Positions 26,391 through 33,415 of a DNA stretch of 64,000 bases are shown one piece after another (the stretch's first letter is position 1; each line of letters begins with the position of its first letter). Below the pieces are notes generated by a model. The model was given only the letters and a program-made list of their open reading frames with translations, was not told the origin of the DNA and searched no databases. The stretch comes from Palsa-504 sp963834685 (GTDB taxonomy: Bacteria > Actinomycetota > Actinomycetes > Streptosporangiales > Streptosporangiaceae). The stretch spans positions 62,001 to 126,000 of the forward strand of contig CAWICW010000020.1 of NCBI GenBank assembly GCA_963834685.1, written 5' to 3'. The position numbers and the translations under genes are program-made.

Positions 26391-27749
26391 GTGGATCGGC
26401 GAATCTTCGGGGTTGAGAACGAGTACGGCGTCACGTGTACCTTCCGCGGGCAGCGGCGGCTGTCGCCCGACGAGGTGGCGCGGTACCTGTTCCGGCGCGT
26501 GGTGTCGTGGGGGCGGAGCAGCAACGTCTTCTTGCGCAACGGCGCCCGGCTCTACCTCGACGTGGGCAGCCATCCCGAGTACGCCACCCCCGAGTGCGAC
26601 AACGTCCTGGACCTGGTCGCGCACGACAAGGCGGGCGAGCGGATCCTGGAGGGCCTGCTGGTCGACGCCGACCGGCGGCTGCGCGAAGAGGGCATCGCCG
26701 GGGACATCTACCTGTTCAAGAACAACACCGACTCGGCCGGGAACTCCTACGGCTGCCACGAGAACTACCTGGTCGGCAGGCACGGCGAGTTCGGCAGGCT
26801 GGCCGACATCCTCATCCCGTTCCTGGTCACCCGGCAGGTCATCTGCGGCGCGGGCAAGGTGCTGCAGACGCCGCGCGGCGCGGTGTACTGCGTCAGCCAG
26901 CGGGCCGAGCACATCTGGGAGAGCGTGTCGTCGGCCACCACCCGGTCCCGGCCGATCATCAACACCCGGGACGAGCCGCACGCAGACGCCGAGCGGTTCC
27001 GCCGCCTGCACGTGATCGTCGGCGACTCCAACATGAGCGAGACCACCACCCTGCTCAAGGTGGGGGCGACCGATCTGGTGCTGCGGATGATCGAGGCCGG
27101 GGCGATCATGCGGGACCTGACCCTGGACAACGCGATCCGGGCCATCCGCGAGGTCAGCCACGACATGACCGGCCGCAGCCGGGTCCGGCTGGCGAACGGC
27201 CGCGAGCTCAGCGCGCTCGACATCCAGTACGAGTACCTGAACCGGGCCAAGGACTTCACCGACAAGAACGGCGCCGACCCGGTGAGCAAGCGGGTGCTGG
27301 ACATGTGGGAGCGGGCGCTCGGCGCGATCGAGACGGGCAACCTGGACCTGATCGCCCGCGAGATCGACTGGGTGACCAAGTACCAGCTCATCGAGCGTTA
27401 CCGGGCCCGGCACGACCTGCCGCTGTCCTCGCCCCGGGTCGCCCAGCTCGACCTGGCCTATCACGACGTGCACCGCGGCCGGGGCCTGTACTACCTGCTG
27501 CAGCGGGCCGGGGCGGTGGAGCGGGCCGCACGCGACATCGATATCTTCGAGGCCAAGTCGGTCCCGCCGCAGACCACCCGGGCCAAGCTGCGCGGTGAGT
27601 TCATCCGCCGGGCGCAGGAAAAGCGTCGTGACTTCACCGTCGACTGGGTGCACCTGAAGCTGAACGACCAGGCGCAGCGGACCGTCCTGTGCAAGGACCC
27701 GTTCCGTTCGGTGGACGAAAGAGTCGAAAAGCTCATCGCGGGCATGTGA
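26391..27749 (+). CDS. pafA: Pup--protein ligase
   Basis: A 452-residue carboxylate-amine ligase of the glutamine-synthetase-like fold. It uses ATP to join the C-terminal Glu of Pup to lysines of target proteins, marking them for the actinobacterial proteasome. The N-terminal GVENEYGV carries metal-binding Glu residues, and LYLDVGSHPEYATPEC holds the conserved Asp and Glu of the PafA/Dop active site. Length is the family norm. The GTG start has no evident Shine-Dalgarno; TAGCCT lies six bases upstream, so a leaderless message is possible. The usual upstream partners prcB, prcA, pup and dop are replaced by the glycan locus. Confidence 0.95.
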   Translation: MDRRIFGVENEYGVTCTFRGQRRLSPDEVARYLFRRVVSWGRSSNVFLRNGARLYLDVGSHPEYATPECDNVLDLVAHDKAGERILEGLLVDADRRLREEGIAGDIYLFKNNTDSAGNSYGCHENYLVGRHGEFGRLADILIPFLVTRQVICGAGKVLQTPRGAVYCVSQRAEHIWESVSSATTRSRPIINTRDEPHADAERFRRLHVIVGDSNMSETTTLLKVGATDLVLRMIEAGAIMRDLTLDNAIRAIREVSHDMTGRSRVRLANGRELSALDIQYEYLNRAKDFTDKNGADPVSKRVLDMWERALGAIETGNLDLIAREIDWVTKYQLIERYRARHDLPLSSPRVAQLDLAYHDVHRGRGLYYLLQRAGAVERAARDIDIFEAKSVPPQTTRAKLRGEFIRRAQEKRRDFTVDWVHLKLNDQAQRTVLCKDPFRSVDERVEKLIAGM

Positions 27750-27863
27750 CCCAGCGTTACCGCTAGCCTGAAAGTTCGCTGTAAGACCCCTGAGGGTGGG
27801 ACCCAGCCGCTCGGTCGGGCCAGTAGGCTGGCGAAGCTGACATCGACCACTATTGAGGTTTTC

Positions 27864-28847
27864 ATGCGACGCGTTCTAGCGATCACCGTTATCCCCCTGC
27901 TGGCCTGCCTGGTCATCGTCGGCTGCGGCTCGTCGAAGCCGAGCGCGAGCGCTAGCTCGAGTTCGAGCGCTGCCGCCAACTCGAACGCGAACGCGTCCGT
28001 GACGGTGGCGGGGGCGTTCGGCACTGCGCCCGTGGTGAAGATCCCGAAGCTCGACGCGAACAACAAGCTCACCGTCAAGACGGTGATCCCGGGCACCGGC
28101 GCCACAGTGACCAAGACGGACGCCATGGCGGCGAACTTCGTCTTGTACTTCTGGAATGGGACCGGCTCCACCTTGAAGGCGAACACCTTTACCCAGAACC
28201 CGACGGTGATCGGCGGCACCATGCTGCCCGGCCTGGAAACCGCGCTGATCGGCCAGAAGGTCGGCAGCCGGGTCCTCGCGGTGATACCGCCCGCGGACGG
28301 TTACGGCACCTCGGGGAACTCCCAGCTCGGCATCACCGGCAGCACCACGCTCGTGTTCGTCATCGACGTGATCAAGTCCTACGCTGACACCGCGTCCGCG
28401 TCCGGCACCGAGGTATCCAGCGGCGGCGGTAACCTGCCGACGGTCACGGCCCATCCGGGCACCGCGCCGACGATCACGGTCCCGGCCAATGACCCGCCCT
28501 CCTCCCTGGTGACCAAGACGCTGATCAAGGGCAGCGGCCCGAAGCTGGTCAAGGGCCAGTTCGTCATCGCCCAGTACACCGGTTACATCTGGCGGACCAA
28601 GAAGGTCTTCGACTCCTCCTGGACCTCTGGTTCCCCGTTCGGCTTCGTCATAGGCGCGTCGCCGGAGCAGGTGATCTCCGGGTGGGACAGCGGCCTGGCG
28701 GGCCAGACCGTGGGCAGCCGGGTCATGCTCGTCATCCCGCCGAAGGACGGCTACGGAAGTACCGGCGCATCCCAGGCCGGCATCACGGGCACGGACACGC
28801 TGGTCTTCGTGATCGACATCATCGACGCGTTCAAGCCCGCCTCCTAG
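27864..28847 (+). CDS. Lipoprotein with two FKBP-type peptidyl-prolyl isomerase domains
   Basis: A 327-residue secreted lipoprotein: basic start, hydrophobic helix and lipobox IVGC (Cys21), then a Ser/Ala-rich linker. Two FKBP domains follow, at about 50-175 and 205-327. The second has the canonical VFDSSW, VISGWDSGL and LVIPPKDGYG elements. The first keeps the fold (GGTMLPGLETAL, VIPPADGYG) but lacks the FDSSW substrate-pocket segment, so only the second is likely to be a competent prolyl isomerase. FKBP genes next to pafA are usual in actinobacteria. It is convergent with the DUF3866 gene, three bases apart. Confidence 0.88.
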   Translation: MRRVLAITVIPLLACLVIVGCGSSKPSASASSSSSAAANSNANASVTVAGAFGTAPVVKIPKLDANNKLTVKTVIPGTGATVTKTDAMAANFVLYFWNGTGSTLKANTFTQNPTVIGGTMLPGLETALIGQKVGSRVLAVIPPADGYGTSGNSQLGITGSTTLVFVIDVIKSYADTASASGTEVSSGGGNLPTVTAHPGTAPTITVPANDPPSSLVTKTLIKGSGPKLVKGQFVIAQYTGYIWRTKKVFDSSWTSGSPFGFVIGASPEQVISGWDSGLAGQTVGSRVMLVIPPKDGYGSTGASQAGITGTDTLVFVIDIIDAFKPAS

Positions 28848-28850
28848 AGG

Positions 28851-29969
28851 TCAGGGGGAAAGCGGGGCCCGCGGCCGCTTCCCGCGCAGCAGGCGGCTGG
28901 CGTGCCTGCCGGCCGCCGCTGCCGCAAGGAAGTAAGCGAGGTCCTCAGCTAGCCCTCGGCCCATCGTGGACAGCCGGGCCGGGCTGGCCCGCAGCGCCGC
29001 CTCGAGACCGTCGACGGACACGGTGACGATCGCGTGCCGCGGGCTCAGCTCGGCCGCCTCGGCCGCGACCTGGGCGCCGAACCGGCCGGGCAGGCCGGGG
29101 ACCACCACGTCCGCCCGGGCCAGCGCCACCCGGCCGTACGCAGTCAGGCTGTGATGCGAGATACCCCGGTGCCGCTCTCGAGGGTCGGCGTCGCTCACCC
29201 GCAGGCAGGCTACCGCGCGTCCGCCCAGCACGGCGACGGCGTTGACCGCCTCGCCCGCCGCCACCCCGGAAAAGCCCCAGCGGGTCCCGGTCCCGAGGTT
29301 GCCCGGACCCTGCGCGACCACCGCGATATCGGCCCCGAGCACGTGCCGGGCGGCGAGCAGTCCGGTATGTACGGTCACCGTCTCCAGGTCCCCGCCGAAC
29401 GCCTGCCCGGTAGTCACGGTCGCCGCCAGCCAGCCCGCGTCCTTGAGCGCCGCGCAGGTCTGGGAGAACCAGGCCGGCAGGGCCCCGCCGTCCTGCATGA
29501 CGTAGACGACACGAGGCCGGTGGCTGTCACCACCGGTCCGTTCGGCCTCATCGAAGACGCCGGCCAGCACGGCCGGGAGAGCCGAGTGCAGGTCGGCCAC
29601 CACGACCGGCATCCCGGCGAGGTCGTCTGCGTCGCGGAGCACTTCGTAGTGCGCAGACCCCTGCTCGTCGGCGCCGGCCACGGTCGCCTGCAGGGGCGTG
29701 TAGCGGGCCTTGACCAGGTGGCCGCCGAGCCCGGAGTCGGGCGGCAGGCGGTCGGGGATCGCCACCACCAGGGCGTAGCCGCCGGTGCCGAGCCCGAGAT
29801 CCAGGGCCGTGGTATTCAGCAGGACTCGGTCGCCAGCCCGCGGGAGCCCGGTCAGGGCCGGGTAGGCGAGTGCCCGCATAAGCGTCCCGTCTACCGACAC
29901 GTCAAGCTCGACCGCGCCCGGCCACTCTCGCCGCGTCCCGCTGACCGTGCCGTTCCGCCATGTGATCAC
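28851..29969 (-). CDS. DUF3866 family protein
   Basis: A 372-residue soluble protein of a conserved actinobacterial family with no known function, commonly found between pafA/FKBP and pafB. Visible features are a beta-rich N-terminal third, GTGGYALVV, and the blocks VVAQGPGNLGTGTRWGFSG and HRGISHHSLTAYGR. The last has the look of an active or binding site rich in His, Arg and Ser. On the coding strand TAGGCT lies six bases before the GTG start with no Shine-Dalgarno, consistent with leaderless transcription. Co-location with the Pup system suggests a linked role, but that is inference. Confidence 0.85.
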   Translation of the reverse strand: MITWRNGTVSGTRREWPGAVELDVSVDGTLMRALAYPALTGLPRAGDRVLLNTTALDLGLGTGGYALVVAIPDRLPPDSGLGGHLVKARYTPLQATVAGADEQGSAHYEVLRDADDLAGMPVVVADLHSALPAVLAGVFDEAERTGGDSHRPRVVYVMQDGGALPAWFSQTCAALKDAGWLAATVTTGQAFGGDLETVTVHTGLLAARHVLGADIAVVAQGPGNLGTGTRWGFSGVAAGEAVNAVAVLGGRAVACLRVSDADPRERHRGISHHSLTAYGRVALARADVVVPGLPGRFGAQVAAEAAELSPRHAIVTVSVDGLEAALRASPARLSTMGRGLAEDLAYFLAAAAAGRHASRLLRGKRPRAPLSP

Positions 29970-30050
29970 GCCGGGAGCCTACAAGGCGGCGGCGCAGCAC
30001 TGCTTGCGAGACAATAGCCTGGAGCCACTCGCAGGGGGTTTGGAGGGCCC

Positions 30051-31016
30051 ATGTCGAAGCGCAAGACCGAGCGGCTGCTCGGCCTTGTCGTGTGCCTGCT
30101 GTCCACCAGGCGCTACCTGACCGCGGACCAGATCAGGCAGGCGGTACCCGGGTACCCGGAGCAGGACGACCTGTTCAAGCGGATGTTCGAGCGGGACAAG
30201 GAGGACCTCCGCGACCTCGGCGTGCCCCTGGAGACCGGCCTCAACCACCCGTTCGACGACGATCTCGGCTACCGGATCCGGCAGCAGGCCTACGAGCTGC
30301 CGGAGTTGCGGCTGGAGGCGGACGAGGCGGCGGTGCTTGGCCTGGCCGCCCGGGTCTGGCAGCGGGCCGAGCTGGCCGGCGCGGCCGCGGGAGCGCTGCT
30401 GAAGCTGCGGGCGGCCGGCATGGATGCGGGGGACGAGCAGTCCGTCGCGCACGCCATCGAGCCGCGGCTCGGCACCCCCGAGCCGGCCTTCGGTCCGCTC
30501 TGGGAGGCCGTCAGGGACCGTCGGCCGGTGACGTTCAGTTACCGGGCAGCCGGCCGGAGCGAGCCGCAGAGGCGTGAGCTCGAGCCATGGGGCGTGGTGA
30601 ACCGGCACGGCCGCTGGTACGTGGCGGGCTTGGATCGCGGCCGCGACGACACCCGGGTGTTTCGGCTCGGCCGGATCGCGGGGGCGGTGAAGTTCTGCGG
30701 GCCGCCGGGGAGCGTGACCGTGCCGGACGGCGCCGACGTGCGCGAGCTGGTCCGGGACTGGGATTCGGCGCCCGCGCGCGAGCACACCGCGGTCCTGCGG
30801 GTCCGGTCCGGCGCCGGTGTCGGCTTGCGCCAGCACGCCGTCTCGGTCCGCGCTGACCAGACCGGGCCGCCGGGCTGGGATCTGGTCACGACCCGTTTCG
30901 CCGACGTGGGATCGTTCGCCGACTACGCCGCCCGCTTCGGCCCCGACGCAGTAGTCCTCGACCCGCCCGACCTGCGCGAAGCCGTCATCGCTCGCCTCAA
31001 GGGGGTCCTGGCATGA
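30051..31016 (+). CDS. pafB: WYL-domain transcriptional regulator PafB
   Basis: A 321-residue regulator. The N-terminal 60-70 residues form a winged helix (KRKTERLLGLVVCLLSTRRYL). The WYL domain follows with VTFSYRAAGRSEPQRRELEP and RWYVAGLDRGRDDTRVFRLG. In mycobacteria PafB and PafC act together as the activator of the LexA-independent DNA-damage response; the same role is expected here. Despite the name it is not a component of the proteasome. The ATG has GGAGG four bases upstream and the gene overlaps pafC by ATGA, so the two are made together. Confidence 0.93.
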   Translation: MSKRKTERLLGLVVCLLSTRRYLTADQIRQAVPGYPEQDDLFKRMFERDKEDLRDLGVPLETGLNHPFDDDLGYRIRQQAYELPELRLEADEAAVLGLAARVWQRAELAGAAAGALLKLRAAGMDAGDEQSVAHAIEPRLGTPEPAFGPLWEAVRDRRPVTFSYRAAGRSEPQRRELEPWGVVNRHGRWYVAGLDRGRDDTRVFRLGRIAGAVKFCGPPGSVTVPDGADVRELVRDWDSAPAREHTAVLRVRSGAGVGLRQHAVSVRADQTGPPGWDLVTTRFADVGSFADYAARFGPDAVVLDPPDLREAVIARLKGVLA

Positions 31017-31987
31017 GCGCCATCACCTCGACGGAGCGGCTGCAGCGGCTGCTGGCCCTGGTGCCGTACGTGGTCAGCAGGAAGGTAGTCGGGCTTGCCG
31101 AGACGGCGGCGGCCTTCGGGGTCAGTGAGCGCGAGCTGGTCGACGACCTGAACCTGCTGTGGTGCGTCGAGCTGCGCGCCCCCGATCCCTACTGCCCGAT
31201 CGACCTGTCGTATGAGGGCGGCGAAATCGTGGTCAGCCAGGCCGAATCCATGGGCCGCCCGCTGCGGCTCTCGGTCGACGAAGCCAGCGCGCTGCTCGTG
31301 GCGCTCCGGATGCTGGCCGAGATGCCGGGGGACGGGGACCAGGACCGGTCGGCCCTGTCCCGGCTGATCGCCAAGCTGGAGGCCGCGGCCGGGGAAGCCG
31401 CCTCGGTCAGCGCCCAGGTCGCGGTGCAGGTCGACATCCCCGACGACGAGTCCGAGAAGCTGGCCGTCCGGATCCGCGCCGCCATCGCGGCCGGTCGCCG
31501 GCTGCACCTGCGGTACTACGTGCCCGGCCGGGACGAGGCCACCGAACGCGACGTCGACCCGATGCGGCTGCACATGGTGGAGGGGCGGCCGTACCTGGAG
31601 GGCTGGTGCTGGCGCGCCGAGGCGATGCGGCTGTTCCGGCTGGACCGGGTGCTCGAGCTCGAGGTGCTCGACATGGCCGCCGAGCCGCCCGCCGAAGCCC
31701 AGCCGGTGGACCTGGACGAGGGCCTGTTCCGGCCGTCCCCCGAGGACGTCCGGGTGGAGCTCGAGTTGTCCGTGGCCGGGCGGTGGGTGGCGGAGTACTA
31801 CCCGTGCGAGTCCACCTCCGACCTGGCTGATGGCCGCCAGCGGGTGGTCCTGCGCACCCCGGATACCGGGTGGGTGCGGCGGCTGGCGCTGCAACTCGGC
31901 GAGGACGGCCGGGTCATCGCGCCGCCCCAACTTGTGGCCGAAATCCACCAATCCGCTGCGGCGGCGGTTGCGAATTACGTGGTGTGA
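31013..31987 (+). CDS. pafC: WYL-domain transcriptional regulator PafC
   Basis: A 324-residue protein with the same layout as PafB: winged-helix N-terminus (TERLQRLLALVPYVVSR), linker, and a WYL domain with RRLHLRYYVPGRDEATERDV and RPYLEGWCWRAEAMRLFRLD. It is translationally coupled to pafB and presumably pairs with it to activate DNA-repair genes. Length is typical. It lies 98 bases upstream of tatA, as in mycobacteria. Confidence 0.93.
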   Translation: MSAITSTERLQRLLALVPYVVSRKVVGLAETAAAFGVSERELVDDLNLLWCVELRAPDPYCPIDLSYEGGEIVVSQAESMGRPLRLSVDEASALLVALRMLAEMPGDGDQDRSALSRLIAKLEAAAGEAASVSAQVAVQVDIPDDESEKLAVRIRAAIAAGRRLHLRYYVPGRDEATERDVDPMRLHMVEGRPYLEGWCWRAEAMRLFRLDRVLELEVLDMAAEPPAEAQPVDLDEGLFRPSPEDVRVELELSVAGRWVAEYYPCESTSDLADGRQRVVLRTPDTGWVRRLALQLGEDGRVIAPPQLVAEIHQSAAAAVANYVV

Positions 31988-32085
31988 TGCCGATACTCGC
32001 CGGCCGGGGCGGAAACTGTCTCCGCCTGGGACCGGCGTGTAGACTCGGCCCCTAGAAAGATGTCTCCCTGCAATAGAGGACGGAC

Positions 32086-32442
32086 ATGATTGGTGACCTT
32101 TTCGACAGCCCCTGGAAGGTGCTGATCGTCGCCGTTGTGCTGATCGTGCTGTTCGGGTCGAAGAAGCTGCCGGACGCGGCGCGCTCGCTCGGCAAGTCCA
32201 TGCGCATCCTGAAGACCGAGGTCAGTGACCTGCACCACGAGGACGCGCCGGCCGCCGACATGGGTGCCACCCCGGAGGCCCAGTTCCCGCCGGCCCAGCT
32301 CACACCGGCCCCGGTGGCGGCACCGTCGGAGCAGCAGTCCCAGATCGACGCGTTGCAGCAGCAGATCCGCGACCTGCAGCGGGCCTCCGCCATGGACCCG
32401 GCCCCGGCTGAGGCTCAGCGGACTCAGCAGCCCACCACCTAA
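32086..32442 (+). CDS. tatA: Sec-independent (Tat) translocase subunit TatA
   Basis: A 118-residue protein. One N-terminal helix (SPWKVLIVAVVLIVLFGSKK) is followed by the amphipathic PDAARSLGKSMRILKTEV, the TatA/E hallmark with Phe-Gly before the hinge. The rest is a Pro/Ala/Gln-rich soluble tail, longer than in E. coli TatA. TatA multimers form the protein-conducting element for folded proteins with twin-arginine signals. GAGGACGGAC precedes the ATG. tatC is 33 bases downstream; no tatB is nearby, as in many Gram-positive bacteria. Confidence 0.93.
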   Translation: MIGDLFDSPWKVLIVAVVLIVLFGSKKLPDAARSLGKSMRILKTEVSDLHHEDAPAADMGATPEAQFPPAQLTPAPVAAPSEQQSQIDALQQQIRDLQRASAMDPAPAEAQRTQQPTT

Positions 32443-32474
32443 CCCAGTCCCGAGGAGGTAGCTGAGAGGCGGCG

Positions 32475-33380
32475 ATGGCGAAACTCCCCGGCGCCATCCA
32501 GGGCGCCCGGATCGTGGGTGAGAAATTCGTGCACGCCCAGCGGCAGCAGAACCCCGAAGGCCGGATGCCGCTCATGGATCACATCCGGGAGCTGCGCAAC
32601 CGGGTGGTCAAGATCGCGCTGGCGCTGGTGGCTGGGATGGTTCTCGGGTACGTCTTCTTCGACCCGATATGGAACTTCATCACGCGGCCTTACTGTCGCG
32701 CGGTCGGGGGCTGCCATACCGGCACCCTGGGCCACACCCTCGCCGCCTCCAGCCCTCTGGACGGCTTCTACCTGCACATCAAGGTGGCCTTCGTCGTCGG
32801 GGTGATCCTCACCTCGCCGGTCTGGCTGCACCAGATCTGGGGCTTCGTCGCACCCGGGCTCTACGCCAGGGAAAAGCGCTGGACGTACATTTTCCTCGGC
32901 ACCGCGGTACCGCTGTTCCTCCTCGGCTGCTACTTCGCTCTGCTGGTGATGGGCCGCGGCCTGCACTTCCTGATCGGCATGGTGCCGCAGAACACCGTCG
33001 CCATCTTCACGGCGGACACCTATATCAGCTACTTCATCGCGATGATCCTGGGCATCGGGCTGTGTTTCGAGCTCCCGCTCTTCCTGGTGATGCTCAACCT
33101 GGTCGGCCTTTTGCCTCACGCGCGGTTCAAGAAGTGGCGCCGCGTCATGATCTTCTGTGTGTTCGTGTTCGCGGGGATCGCCTCTCCGAGCCCGGACCCG
33201 ATCACCATGCTGATGCTGGGGGCCGTGTGCTTGGCCCTGGTGGAAGGGGCCGAGGTCATCGTGTGGCTGAACGACAAGCGCCGCGCCCGCCGGCACCCCG
33301 ACCCCTACGCCGGCCTGACCGACGACCAGCTCTCCCCCATCGACCTCGACGACGCAGAGAACCGCAGCCGGCTCAACTGA
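32475..33380 (+). CDS. tatC: Sec-independent (Tat) translocase subunit TatC
   Basis: A 301-residue six-helix membrane protein that recognises twin-arginine signal peptides. The signature MPLMDHIRELRNRVVKIA is at the N-terminus and FVAPGLYAREKR in the middle, with the conserved Glu of the second external loop region. The C-terminal tail is basic and then acidic. GGAGGTAGCTGAGAGGCGGCG precedes the ATG. Together with TatA it forms the translocase. The gene order pafB-pafC-tatA-tatC-helY matches the mycobacterial chromosome. Confidence 0.95.
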   Translation: MAKLPGAIQGARIVGEKFVHAQRQQNPEGRMPLMDHIRELRNRVVKIALALVAGMVLGYVFFDPIWNFITRPYCRAVGGCHTGTLGHTLAASSPLDGFYLHIKVAFVVGVILTSPVWLHQIWGFVAPGLYAREKRWTYIFLGTAVPLFLLGCYFALLVMGRGLHFLIGMVPQNTVAIFTADTYISYFIAMILGIGLCFELPLFLVMLNLVGLLPHARFKKWRRVMIFCVFVFAGIASPSPDPITMLMLGAVCLALVEGAEVIVWLNDKRRARRHPDPYAGLTDDQLSPIDLDDAENRSRLN

Positions 33381-33415
33381 CCGCCGGGCTCCGTTCGCGA
33401 CCTAGGCTCTAACCC

